Shown here one piece after another: positions 15,566 through 26,981 of a DNA stretch of 64,000 nt (positions are counted from its first letter, which is position 1; each line of letters begins with the position of its first letter). Both the position numbers and the translations under genes were made by a program. The notes beneath the pieces were generated by a model. That model made no database searches. It saw only the letters and a program-made list of their open reading frames with translations, and was not told where the DNA came from. Location: positions 4,839,804 to 4,903,803 of the forward strand of contig NW_022098063.1 of the NCBI RefSeq assembly GCF_002288925.2. Direction: 5' to 3'. Source of the stretch: Delphinapterus leucas. Its lineage: Eukaryota; Chordata; Mammalia; Artiodactyla; Monodontidae.

Positions 15566-18500
15566 TGGTCAACTCAAATGCAAGTCTTTTATCAGAAAAA
15601 TTTTGAAAGGCATAAAATAATCAGAAAAATTTGAGAAAACAAAGGCCCTATAAGCCATTTATACTATTAAAAGTAGTAACAGCCACTAGATGCCTTCAAC
15701 CCTCTTTCATAGGTATAAAGGACATGACATGTTAGATTGCTGGCTCCTAGGTAAATATTAAAGCTATAGGTAGTAAGGTAAAATATATTTTTTATGTGAA
15801 ACAATACTTTCTAAACCACAAAAGCTCTTAAAGCTGATTGACCGTTAACTGAATGTTTGCTTCGTTCAACCCTATATGATACATACAATTAGAGTTATTT
15901 AGCTGGCTACTTTGTTTATAGATTTCCTTTGCTTTTTACTACTTTCTTTTTCTTCCTCTTGCCTCTCCCTTCAGAGGCTTTTCTGAGGCAGGAGAGTTTC
16001 TTGCCTCTCATTCTGATAATTACAGTAAAATGTTGCTCTATATGCTGTGGGTGATGCCTCCAGGATGCCTGGGGGACAAAGTCAAGGCCACTAAGCCTGT
16101 GCAGCTTAGTAGGACATCATGTGCTCTCACTGCCCCTGCAGCAGCGGGGCTGGATGTGCTCAGGGCACCAACCTTTCTTGCCAGCCCAGTTCTCCTTGAG
16201 ACCAGGTACCTGTGGTGGGGTGAATGGAACAAGGCAAGGTCAAGGGTTCCATGCATTTATATTTTAACCCACTGGGATATGTAGCCAAGCAGGATATAAA
16301 AGTTACACAGTAAATCCTCTAGAATTTCTGTTCACTTGTTAAGAGAGAGATATGCAAGAAACAAAATTACATAATTACATATAATTACATAATAGTGTTC
16401 TTATTGTGGATCTTATTGAGAATTCTTAACAGGATTGGAAACACCCACAGTGGACATTAATATGTATAATTATCCTTCATGGTACATCTAGCGACTTTAA
16501 ATATTATGCCTGGGTTCTCAAAGTTTCTTTCCAAAATGAAAGTAGCCAGAGAGCCAAACTCCAAGATTTCTTTTTGGTTCAAACCTGAATGAATAGTAAT
16601 AATAATATATTTCCTAAAGCTTTAGCATGGTAAACACATTGCGTCTGTAAGGTCATATGCTACGAATCGATTAAATAGCTGGTTCTGTCTTACTAAGCCT
16701 ACTGATAAGTTATTGCTATTATGCTTTGATTTTGGAATCCTTAGATTATTTAGGTTACATGGACCTATTGGCCATTTTTGAATTGCAGAGTGTCATGTAA
16801 ACTTTTGGAATTATATAGGACAATCCTCCATTAATGCTAGTGCCCAGTGAATTGTGTGTTCTACTTTCAAACATAGTATTTTATGTGGTTAATGTAGTCC
16901 CACAGAGAAATGATTTCTGTATAAAATTGTTCCTCAAACTTTGTACACGGTGGATAATTTTTCATGGAAATTGTTCAGTTTAGTTAAAACACACACTGGA
17001 AGGCTTGGAAGGTTCCATTTCTTCCTGGAAGAATAATCTATCATTTAAAGAAAAGCAATATGAATGTTAAAAAAGTCATATTAAGATTTCAGAATGTCTG
17101 TGACCACTATTCCTGTTGACCATCAAAAAACTTCGATGTAGTGTTTCAGGGGATATTTTCATTTTTAATCTGTCATCTTAGTAACTATGTATGGCTTTTA
17201 GGTCCTTGTTTATTCTTGGTTATTATCCAGAAATTATTTTTTTATTCAAAAATCCCATAAATAACCAAATGGAATCAATGACACTCATTAATTGATAACT
17301 AACTTTGTATAAAATAATACAGAGAGAACCATAAAAGGGCTATTATTTTCATATGTTATATTGAGTATATAACGGAATGGGAATCATAAACCAGAAATTT
17401 ATGTTCGATTTTAATGCCATTTTAACATTTGCTTTGGTACTTAGTGACATTTTGCCTATAAAAATAGACCTGTCATCAAGCCTGCTCGAGTGTCTTTCTC
17501 AGACCTATTAGAGACCCTGTTCGCAAGAAATACCTCAAAGTAGCTGCGCTTTTAAGCAATAGTAGTGAGATAACAGAATTAATAAAGCATGATGGAGAAT
17601 GTGAATTTTGAAACTAGAACAGTACTTTTTACTGAAAAAGCTTTCTACCAACAATATGACTCCTAACTCAACATTATCTACAGGGAGTTTATCAACTGTA
17701 TACAAGAACTTACGACAGAAAAGCAGTAACATCAGAAAACCTGATGATTGGGGAAATGAGGAGTTCTAGTCCCAAGAACTAAAGGAAGGTCATCTAGATC
17801 CATAGATCTTTTCCGCCAAGCAGGTAGAAACAGAACTTTCATCTGATTTACTGAAGGAACAGCATTATAAAAGCTTAAAATTATCTGATCCCTGGAATAT
17901 AGCAGTTAACTCAGAACCCTGACTACATTAGGTCCAAGTATATTTTTGTGAAATGAATACATTATTCCCAGGAAGAAGATGACAATAAATTCAGGATGGT
18001 CAAGAAGTATCTGTTAAGGGGACTTGTCCCTGTCTCCAAATCTTTGGGGAATAACAAGGGAAACCAGTGGTTCTCCCTGTAGAGGTTTTGTCCCTTTAGG
18101 AGACATGCGGCAAAGTCTAGAGGCAATTTTGTTGTCACAAGTTAGGGGACGTGCTGCTGGCATCTAGCGAGTGGAGGCCAAGGGTGCTGCTATACATGCC
18201 ACAATGCACAAGAAAGTCCCATACAACAAATATCCAGCCCAGAAGGCCAATAGTGCTGAGGTTGAGGGACCCTCAGCTAAAGTAGCTAAACTGTAAAATC
18301 AACCTGGAGTGTCTCCTGAAAGAAACTGGGAGACTTCTGTGATTCTCACATACATCCTCATCAAAAGCAGTATACAACAATGTTAAATGGTAGATTTTTA
18401 AGTCAAAGCCCTTGTCTTTTCCAACTGCTAAAATATTTCAATAATAAAGATATGGAATATCAATATCCCAAGGTATCCCAAGGTAAATGTAAAGAAATTA

Positions 18501-19394
18501 CTTTTTTTTCCTTCTCAAAATAAAACGGGGAAATCTGTCTAAATGTGCTAAGTTTTTTTTTTCATTATGTGAATTTTGTCAGCAGTTTTTTTTCTATTGA
18601 AAAGATTTATCAATACATGGATATATATGGATTATACGCTGTTGTAAGGTATTTTTCTACATAGTATCTTAAGTGTGGCATTAACTTAATTCCTGTGAAA
18701 ACATAATCTTCATGATAAAAGTATTTGGATTATACAAGGGACTTTATGGAAGAGATTTTGTTTTTGATATTGCACAACTTCTGATCCTTAAGATACACGA
18801 AACATGTACTACAATTTTGGATTAGATGTGGACTAATAATGTAATGTGCACGTATTTTCGTTTCCTAGGATATCTTTGAGGGTTACAAGAACCCCAACCT
18901 TCAACTCAGCTCTTTTACCTCTCTCCTTCCACCCTCTGTGTGCTACCCTGTAACATTTAGAAATGTTCACGAATTTAGAGAATGAATTCAGGAACTGAAG
19001 AAAATGAGAGAAACCTGTGTAAAGCAGAAGACATTCCAAAGTGGTAAATCCAGGTTGAAAGCATGGTGGCAACTAAGTGTCTTTGATCATCTAGAATTGT
19101 GTGGACCTACTAACTGCAATGAAGTCTCAAAATAGTGTCTGATAGATAAGATGTAGAGTGAGTAAAAACACTACAATTAGAATGCTGCTTGAGACCTCTC
19201 TTGATTCTTTTATGGGTAAAGTATGACAACGTATTTTGTTATTTCAATGGCAGACGGATCAGATTCCATGTTGAGGAGTGGTTATATAGCAAGATGACTG
19301 CTGTAAAATAATTTTGTTATTTTGGTGTCTCAAGTGACTATGAAGAGAGGCTAAAAATTTAGCGTGATACAAATCTTTTTCTTTGTACATGGGA
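15566..19394 (-). other. KCNN2 intron, mostly unassigned
   Basis: Intron sequence of ~3.8 kb. Only the hAT-like element at 18064-18274 was recognised. Small direct repeats such as the ATTACATA units near 16368-16395 and the TATCCCAAGG pair near 18465-18485 are present. Confidence 0.6.
18064..18274 (+). mobile_element. hAT-Charlie-type non-autonomous DNA transposon relic
   Basis: It begins CCAGTGGTTCTC and ends GGTTGAGGGACCCTC, consistent with degenerate inverted ends. The interior (GGAGACATGCGGCAAAGTCT, GTTGTCACAAGTTAGGGG, GCTGCTGGCATCTAGCGAGT, CCAATAGTGCTGAGGTTG) matches a common mammalian hAT-Charlie-derived repeat. I recognise the repeat but not the exact subfamily name. Confidence 0.7.
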
Positions 19395-19565
19395 TACCTA
19401 GCCTCTGGGTCTTGGCTTCCACATTTGTATAATGGCTATGATCCTAGCACTTCACTCACTCAGAAAGTTGTAAGGATGAAACAAGTGTGCCAGCCAGCGC
19501 TCTAAGGTGACATGCTTAAAGCAGTGGCTGGCACAGAGCGAGGGCTCTGTAAAACCTGTGATGAC
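19395..19565 (+). repeat. MIR SINE relic
   Basis: The order GGGTCTTGGCTTCCACATT, TTGTATAATGGCTATGATC, AAGTTGTAAGGATGAAAC and GCAGTGGCTGGCACAGAGCG is that of the MIR 3' half. From 19566 to 20014 nothing is recognised. Confidence 0.75.
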
Positions 19566-20248
19566 TGTTTTCTCCTGTCTGGATGCCATACCATTTTCAA
19601 CATCTCTACCCCTACCTTGGGGTCCTAAAGGTAGTGGGGTTTTTTTGTCTTTGCAGCCCCAGTCTTTAGAACAGTGACTGTCTCACAGAAGCTCAGTAAA
19701 ATACCAGTTCAATCACCTTCCCATACAATTTTTTATAATACACGGATGGTATATTCTTTCCTACTCAATCCAATATTGGTCTCCTCTTGCATGCTGCAAA
19801 CTTAAATGTTAAGTATGCCTCTTTTAGCTTTATGTGGTTTATTTTTATACTTGAGTAAATACCAAGGTTTTCCAATTACATCCTGACTGACCTAAAGTTA
19901 GGAAGAGTTTATTCTCAATGTGAAGAAATGGAACTGACTCCAAGAATGCCTTCACTTTAAACCATATCATTTCAGCTTCAGAGATCAAAGTAAAAACTAT
20001 TATTGCCCAACACTGAAAGAAAACAGGAGCCCTGGACAAGATGGCAGAGTAGAAGGACCTGAGCTCACCTCCTCTCACGAAAACACCAAAACCACAACTA
20101 ACTACTGAACAACCATCAATAAAAAAGGACTGGAACCTACCAAAAGAGATATTCTACTTCCAAAGACAAAGAAGAAGCCACAACAAGATGGTAAGAGGGG
20201 TGCATTTGCCATACACTCCCACTGGGTGGGTGACCCACAAAGTGGAAA

Positions 20249-20302
20249 ATAATTATATTACAGAGGTTCTCCCACATAATTATATCACAGAGGTTCTGAG
20301 CC
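20249..20302 (+). repeat. imperfect 27-bp tandem duplication in L1 5' UTR
   Basis: Two adjacent units begin ATAATTATATTACAGAGG and ATAATTATATCACAGAGG, one base different in the shared part. Confidence 0.8.
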
Positions 20303-20929
20303 CCACATCAGGCTCCCCAGTCTGCAGGGCTGGCATCAGGAGGAGGAGCCCCCAGAGCATTTGGCTTTGAAGGTCAGTGGGACTTGATCGCAGGAACTCC
20401 ACAGGACTGGGGGAAGCAGAACTGCCACTCTTGGGGGATGCACACAAGGTCTCGTGCACACCGAAACCCAGGGGAAAAAGCAGTGACTTTGTTAGAGCCT
20501 AGAGCAGACCTACCTGCTGCTCTTGGAGGGTCTCCTGGGGAGGTGGAGGGGCAGCTGTGGCTCGCTGCAGGGAAAAGGACACTGGTGGCAGAGGTACTGG
20601 GAGCACTCATAGGTGAGAGCTGTCTTGGAGGCTGCCATTTTTGATGCCAAGACCTTGCCCCACCCAAAAGCCTGAAGGCTCCAGTGCTGGGACACCTTAG
20701 GGCAAGAACACAGCACCACCCAACAGCAGACAGGCTGCTTAAAAGCTTCCTGAGTGCACAGCTGCCTAAAAATGCACCCCTTGATATGGCCCTGCCCACC
20801 AGAGGGACAAGACCCAGCACCACACACCAGTGGGCAGACACCGGAAGCAAGAGGAACCATAATCCTGCAGCCTGTTGGACTGCAAACACAGAAAGTTAGA
20901 CAAAATTAGATGGCAGAAGAATATGTTCC

Positions 20930-21765
20930 AGACAAAGGAACAAGATAATTAAGTGGAGATACGCAAGCTACTTGAAAAAGAATTCAGAATAATGATAGAA
21001 AAGAATTCAGAATAATGATAGTAAAGATGATCCAAGATCGTGGGAAGAGTGGAGGCACAAACCTAAAAGATACATATATGAAATGTTTAACAAAGACCTA
21101 GATAAATAAAGAATAACCAGAGATGAATAGTACAATTACTAAAATGAAAAAATACATTAGAAGGAATCAGTAGCTGAATAAATCAGGCAGAAGAACAGAT
21201 AAGTGAGCTGGAAGACAGATGGTGGAAATCACTGCGTCAAAGCAGAATAAAGAAAAAGTAATGAAATGAGGACAGTCTCAGAGACCTCAGGACAACAGTG
21301 AATGCACCAACATTCACCTTATAGGGGTCCCAGGAGGAGAAGAGAGAGAGAAAGACCCTGAGAAAACATTTGAAGAGCTAATAGCTGAAAACCTCCTTAA
21401 CATAGGAAAGGAAACACTCACTGAAGTCCAGGAGGTGCAGAGAGTCCCATACAGGATAAACCCAAGGAGAAACACACCAAGACACATAGTAATCGAATTG
21501 ACAAAAATTAAAGACAAAGAGAAAACATTAAAAGCAAGAAGGGAATCCCCATAAGGTTATCAGCTGATTTCTCCACAGAAACTCTGCAGGGAGTGTCATG
21601 ATATATTCAAAGTGATGAAAGGGAAAAAGCTACAATCAAGAATATTCTACCCAGCAAGGCTCTCGTTCAGATTCAATGGAGAAATGAAAAGCTTTGCAAA
21701 CAAGCAAAAGCTAAGGGAATTCAGCACCACCAGAACAGCTTTACAACAAATGCTAAAAGAACTCT
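20930..21765 (+). pseudogene. L1 ORF1 relic (RNA-binding chaperone protein)
   Basis: Scattered frames match the L1 ORF1 protein. There is an acidic coiled-coil region near 21150-21260. A conserved block reads VQEVQRVPYRINPRRNTPRH around 21425-21485. The C-terminal domain reads DIFKVMKGKKLQSRIFYPAR and then LSFRFNGEMKSF, up to the final LQQMLKEL and TAG near 21764. Several frameshifts and stops make it non-functional. A perfect 23-bp tandem duplication (20976-20998 and 20999-21021) further breaks the N-terminal part. Confidence 0.85.
20976..21021 (+). repeat. perfect 23-bp tandem duplication
   Basis: The unit beginning AAAAGAATTCAGAATAATGA occurs twice back to back in the L1 ORF1 relic. Related L1s in the window have one copy, so this arose after insertion. 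Confidence 0.9.
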
Positions 21766-22279
21766 AGGTGGGAAAGAAAAAGGACATAACTAGAAACAAG
21801 AAAATTACAAATGGGAAAGCTCATCAGTAAAGGCAAACATACAGTAAAGGTAGGAAATAATCCACACACAAATATGATATCAAAACCAGCACGTGTGAGA
21901 AGAGGAGAGTTCAAATGCAGGATACCAGAAATGCATTTGAAACTAAGAGACCAGCAACTTAAAACAATCTTATAGACTGCTATATCAAGACTTCATGGTA
22001 CCCACAAACCAAAAACCTACAACAGATATACACACAAAAAAGAAAAAGGAATCCAAACACAACACTAAAGATAGTCATCAAATCAGAAGAGAACAAAATG
22101 GGAAAGGAAGAAAAAAGACCCATGAAAATAATCCCAAAACAATTAAGGCAATAGGAACATACACAGGATTAGATGCTCCAACCAAAAGACACAGACTGGC
22201 TGAATGGATACAAAAACAAGACCCATCTATATGCTGTACACAAGAGACTCACTTCAGATCTAGGGACACATACAGACTG

Positions 22280-22444
22280 AAAGTGAGGGGATGGAAAAAG
22301 ATATTCCATGCAAATGGAAATCAAAAGAAAGCTGGAGTAGCAATTCTCGTATCAGACAAAATAGACTTTAAAATAAAAGATTGTCACACAAGACAAGGAA
22401 GGACACTACATAATGATCAAGGGATCAATCCAAGAAGAAGATAA
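22280..22444 (+). repeat. 165-bp segment repeated across the assembly gap (copy 1)
   Basis: The same 165 bases reappear at 22545-22709, offset 265. They differ at one position only (A at 22330 versus G at 22595). The copies abut the N run on both sides. Confidence 0.97.
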
Positions 22445-22544
22445 NNNNNNNNNNNNNNNNNNNNNNNNNNNNNNNNNNNNNNNNNNNNNNNNNNNNNNNN
22501 NNNNNNNNNNNNNNNNNNNNNNNNNNNNNNNNNNNNNNNNNNNN
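22445..22544. other. assembly gap, 100 N
   Basis: Exactly 100 Ns, the conventional size for a gap of unknown length. It lies inside the endonuclease part of an L1 ORF2. Confidence 0.99.
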
Positions 22545-22709
22545 AAAGTGAGGGGATGGAAAAAGATATTCCATGCAAATGGAAATCAAAAGAAGGCTGG
22601 AGTAGCAATTCTCGTATCAGACAAAATAGACTTTAAAATAAAAGATTGTCACACAAGACAAGGAAGGACACTACATAATGATCAAGGGATCAATCCAAGA
22701 AGAAGATAA
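22545..22709 (+). repeat. 165-bp segment repeated across the assembly gap (copy 2)
   Basis: Second copy of the gap-flanking segment. ORF2 continues normally after this copy, which implies one of the two is artefactual. Confidence 0.97.
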
Positions 22710-25700
22710 AACAATTATAAATATATATGCACCCAACTTAGGAGTGTCTCAATACACAAGGAAAATGGTAACAGCCATAAAGAAGAAATCGACGGTAACA
22801 CAATAATAGTGGGGGACTCTAACACCCCACTTTCAGCAATGGACAGATCATCCAGACAGAAAATCATTAAGGAAGCACAGGTCTTAAATGACACATTGTA
22901 TCAGATGGACTTAATTGATATTTGTAGAGCATTCCATCCAAAAAGAGCAGAGTACACTTTCTTCTCAGGTGCTCATGGAACACTCTCCAGGATAGATCAT
23001 ATACTGGGCCATAAACCCAGCACTGATAAATTCAAGAAAACTGAAATCATACCAAGCATCTTTTCCGACCACAATGCTATGAGATTAGAAATCAACTACA
23101 AGGGGGAAAAAAAAACTATAAAAAACACAAACACATGGAAGCTAAACAATGTGTTACTAAACAACCAATGGATCACTGAAGAAATCAAAGAGGAAATGAA
23201 AAAAAACCTAGAGACAAATTAAAACATGATGATCCAAAAGCTATGGGACACCTTTAACAGGGAAGTTTATAGCAATATAATCTTACCTCAGGAAGCAAGA
23301 AAAATCCCAAACAAACAACCTAACCTTACAGCTAAAGCAACTAGAGAAAGGAAAAACAAAACCCAAAGTTAGTAGAAGGAAAGAAATCATAAAGATCAGA
23401 GCAGAAATAAATGAAATAGAAACAAAGAAAACAATAGCACAGATTAATAAAACTCAACGCTGGTTCTTGGAAAAGATAAACAAAGTTGATAAACATTTAT
23501 TCAGACTCATCAAGAAAAAGAGAGAGAGGGCTCATATCAATAAATGAAATGATTGAAATGAAAAAGGAGAAGTTACAACAGACACCAAAGAAATACAAAG
23601 GAGCATAAGACTACTACAAGCAACTATATGCCAATAAAGTGGACAACCTCAAAGAAATGGAAAAATTCTTGGAAAGGTACAATCTCCCAAGACCTAACCA
23701 GGAAGCAATAGAAAATATGAACAGACCAGTCACAAGCACTGAAATTGAAACTGTGATTAAAGAACACCCAACAAATGAAAGTCCAGGACCAGATGGATTC
23801 ACAGGCGAATTCTATCAAACATCTAGAGACGAGTTAACACCTATCCTTTTGAAACTATTTTGAAAAATTGCAGAAGGAACACTTCCAAACTCATTCTATG
23901 AGGCCATAATCACCCTGATAACAGACAAAGATGCCACAAAATGAGAAACTTACAGGCCAGTATCACTGATGAACATACATGCAAAAATCCTCAACAAAAT
24001 ACTAGCTACTAGCAAACTGAACCCAACAGTACATTAAAAGGATCATACACCCATGATCAAGAAGGATTTAGCCCAGGGATGCAAGGATTTTTCAATATTT
24101 GCAAATCAATCAGTGTGATATACCACATTAACAAACAGAAGAATAAAAACCAAATGATCATCTCAGTAAATGCAGAAAAAGCTTTTGACAAAATTCAACA
24201 CCCATTTATGATAAAAACTCACCAAACTCACCAAAAAGTGCGTAGAGAAGGAATATACCTCAACGTAAGGGCCATATATGACAAACCTACAGTTAATATC
24301 ATACCCAATGGTGAAAAGCTGAAAGCATTTCCTCTAAGATCAGGAATAAGACAAGCGTGTCCACTCTCACCACTTTTATTCAACATAGTTTTGGAAGTCC
24401 TAGCCATAGCAATTAGAGAAGAAAAAGAAATTAAAGGAATCCAAACTGGAAAAGAAGTAAACATGATATGACATGACACTATACACAAAAAATCCTAAGG
24501 ATGATGCCAGAAGACCATGAGAGTTCATCAATGAATTTGGTAAAGTTTCAGGTTACAAAATTAATACACAGAAATCTCTTGCATTCCTATACACTAACAA
24601 ACAACTGAAGGTCAGAAAGAGAAATTAAGGAAACAATCCCATTAACCATTGCATCAAAAAGAATAAAATACCTAGGAGAAGCCTACCTAAGGAGGTAAAA
24701 AACCTGTACTCAGAAAACTATAAGACACTGATGAAAGAAATTGAAGAGGACACAAACAGCTGCAAAAATATACCATGTACCTGGATTGGAAGAATCAATT
24801 ACTGTCAAAATGACTATACTACCCAAGGTACTCTACAGACTCAATGCAATCCCTTTGAAATTCCCAATTTTCTGCAGTTCTAGAACAAAAAGTCTTAAAA
24901 TTTGTTTGGAAACACAAAATAACCTGAATAGCAACAGCAATCTTGAGAAAGAAAAATGGAGCTAGTGGAATCAGGCTCCCTGACTTCAGACTATACTACA
25001 AAGCTACAGTAATCAAGATAGTATGGTACTGGCACAAAAACAGAAATAAACAGAAATATAGATCAACAGAACAGGATAGAAAGCCCAGAAATAAACCCAC
25101 ACACCTATGTTCAATTAATCTACAATAAGGAGGCAAGAATATACAATAGAGAAAAGACAGCCTCTTCAATAAGTGGTGCTGGGAAAACTGGACAGCTACA
25201 TGTAAAAGACTAAAATTAGAACATTCTGTAACACTGTACACAAAATTAAACTCAAAATGGATTAAAGACCTAAATGTAAGACCAAATACCATAAAACTCT
25301 TCCAGGAAAACGTAGAACACTCCTTGACATAAATTGCAGCAATATCTTTTAGGATCCACCTCCTAGAGTAATGAAAATGAAAACAAAATAAACAAATGGA
25401 CCAAATTACACTTAAAAGCTTTTTCACAGCAAAGGAAACCATAAACAAAACGAAAAGACAACACACAGAATGGGAGAAAATATTTTCAAATGATGCGACT
25501 GACAAGGTCTTAATCTCCAAAATATACAAACAGCTCATACAACTCAACAACAACAAAACAATCCAAAAATGGGCAGAAGACCTAAATAGACATTTCTCCA
25601 AAGAAGACATACAGATGGCCAGGAGGCACATGAAACGATGCTCAACATCACTAAGTATTAGAGAAATGCAAATCAAAACTACAATGAGTTATCACACCAG

Positions 25701-26011
25701 TCAGAATGGGCATCATCAGAAAGTCTACAAACAACAAATGCTGGAGACAGTGTGGAGGAAAGGGAACCCTCCTACACTGTTGGTGAGAATGTGAATTGGT
25801 GCAGCCCTGTGAACAGTATGGAGGTTCCTTAAAAAGCTAAAAATAGAGCTATCATAAGATCCAGCAATCCCACTCCTAGGCATATATCTGGAGAAAACCA
25901 TGGTTCGAAAGGATACATGCACCCCAATGTTCATTTCAGCACTGTTTACGATAGCCAAGACATGGAAGCAACCTAAATATCCATCTACAGACGAATGGAT
26001 AAAGATGATGT

Positions 26012-26226
26012 GGGGGCTTCCCTGGTGGTGCAGTGGTTGAGAGTCCGCCTGCCGATGCAGGGGACGCGGGTTCATGCCCCGGTCCGGGAAGGTCCCACAT
26101 GCCGCGGAGCAGCTGGGCCCATGAGCGACGGCCGCTGAGCCTGCGCGTCCGGAGCCTGTGCTCCGCAACGGGAGAGGCCACAACAGTGAGAGGCCCGCAT
26201 ACCACAAAAAAAAAAAAAAAAGAAAA
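26012..26226 (+). mobile_element. CHR-2-type SINE nested in L1, 11-bp TSD
   Basis: A complete copy from GGGGCTTCCCTGGTGGTGC through GCCGCTGAGCCTGCGCGTCC and ACAACAGTGAGAGGCCCGCA to a poly(A) of ~16 A with one interrupting G. AAAGATGATGT is duplicated at 26001-26011 and 26227-26237. It lies in the ORF2 end of the host L1, so it is younger than that L1. Confidence 0.96.
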
Positions 26227-26402
26227 AAAGATGATGTACATATATACATTGAAATATTATTCAGCCATAAGAAAGAATGAAATAATGCCATTTGAAGCAA
26301 CATGGATGGACCTAGAGATTCTCATACTAAGTGAAGTAAGTCAAAGACAAATACCATAGATGTCACATACGTGGAATCTAAAAAAATGATACAAATCAAT
26401 TT

Positions 26403-26479
26403 TTTTTTTTTTTTTTGCGTTATGTGTCCCCTGCATCAGCAGGCGGACTCTCAACCACTGCGCCACCAGGGAAGGCCCC
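26403..26479 (-). mobile_element. internally deleted CHR SINE with intact TSD
   Basis: On the minus strand the element has a normal 5' head (GGGGCCTTCCCTGGTGGCGC ... GATGCAGGGGACAC). It then jumps directly to ATAACGC and a long poly(A), missing roughly the middle 130 bp found in its siblings. The 14-bp duplication ATACAAATSAATTT (one mismatch) flanks it at 26389-26402 and 26480-26493. It sits in the L1 3' UTR. Confidence 0.9.
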
Positions 26480-26870
26480 ATACAAATGAATTTATGTACA
26501 AAACAGAAACAGACTCACAGACTTCAAAAACAAACTTATGGTTACCAAAGGGGAAAGGGGTGGGAGGGGATAAATTAAGGGTTTGGGATTAACATATTCA
26601 TACTATTATGTATAAAACAGATAAACAACAAGGACCTACTGTATAGCACAGGGAACTCTACTCATTATTCTGTAATAACCTATGTGGGAAAAGAATCTGA
26701 AAAAGAATAGATATATGTGTATGTATAACTAAATCACTTTGCTGAACACCTGAAACTAACACAACATTGTAAATCAACTATATACTCCAACATAAAATAA
26801 AATGAAAATTTAAGCCAAAGAAAGAAAAAACACTAATATTCCCCTTGAAGATACAAGGGTGGTAACTTAC

Positions 26871-26981
26871 TCTTTTTGTCAGTTGAGTGTCCATCATGAA
26901 GTTGTGCACGTGCTTTTCTGCTTTGGTAAGTTCCAGCTTCCTTGCGACCACAGCTACCACCAGGGCTGTGCAACCAGCACC
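26871..26981 (-). CDS. KCNN2: KCNN2 (SK2 channel) coding exon: S6 and start of C-terminal linker
   Basis: A 111-nt exon, exactly 37 codons, with acceptor GGTTTTCAG|GGT and donor AGA|GTAAGTT. It reads [20 protein letters not shown], then [17 protein letters not shown]. The first ~12 residues complete transmembrane helix S6, which lines the inner pore. The following helix ([19 protein letters not shown]) leads into the calmodulin-binding domain and transmits gating movement. Phase 0 at both ends matches its neighbours (GIM|GAG and TKR|VKN). The residues agree with vertebrate SK2 as I know it and no interruption is present. Confidence 0.97.

Larger units (their letters stand above)
21995..26359 (+). 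pseudogene. L1 ORF2 relic (endonuclease-reverse transcriptase)
   Basis: ORF2 normally encodes the endonuclease and reverse transcriptase that drive target-primed retroposition. Endonuclease motifs are readable: EWIQKQDPSICCTQETHF near 22200, GDSN in place of GDFN near 22810, SRIDHILGHK near 22990 and SDHNAMRLE near 23065. RT pieces include [11 protein letters not shown] near 23790, [11 protein letters not shown] near 24165 and [14 protein letters not shown] near 24340. The first catalytic Asp of the RT is Asn here. The LFADDM segment expected just after GKEV (~24460) is deleted. The C-terminus continues to about 26359 with a SINE inserted at 26012. Stops, frameshifts and the gap exclude function. 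Confidence 0.9.
20026..26819 (+). mobile_element. near-full-length degenerate L1 with nested SINEs and an assembly gap
   Basis: The element starts GAGCCCTGGACAAGATGGCA (5' UTR start of artiodactyl L1s). It contains ORF1 and ORF2 relics and the 3' UTR, and ends in the A-rich TAAAATAAAATGAAAATTT. Similar GAAAGAAAACA / GAAAGAAAAAACA strings at 20015-20025 and 26820-26832 are a probable target-site duplication. Two CHR SINEs (26012 and 26403) were inserted later. A 100-N gap with a duplicated flank lies in ORF2. It is antisense to KCNN2 and dead, with many stops and frameshifts. Confidence 0.93.

Noticed and set aside
20374..20889. A 171-codon minus-strand open frame with Cys/Ser/Pro-rich sequence.
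   Set aside because: It lies wholly in the GC-richer 5' UTR of the L1 at 20026, antisense, with no family resemblance and no splice or start context.
21995..25794. Several L1 ORF2 frames of 100-230 codons that could be called reverse transcriptase genes.
   Set aside because: They are fragments of dead L1 copies with stops, frameshifts, a gap and lost catalytic residues; listed as pseudogene relics instead.
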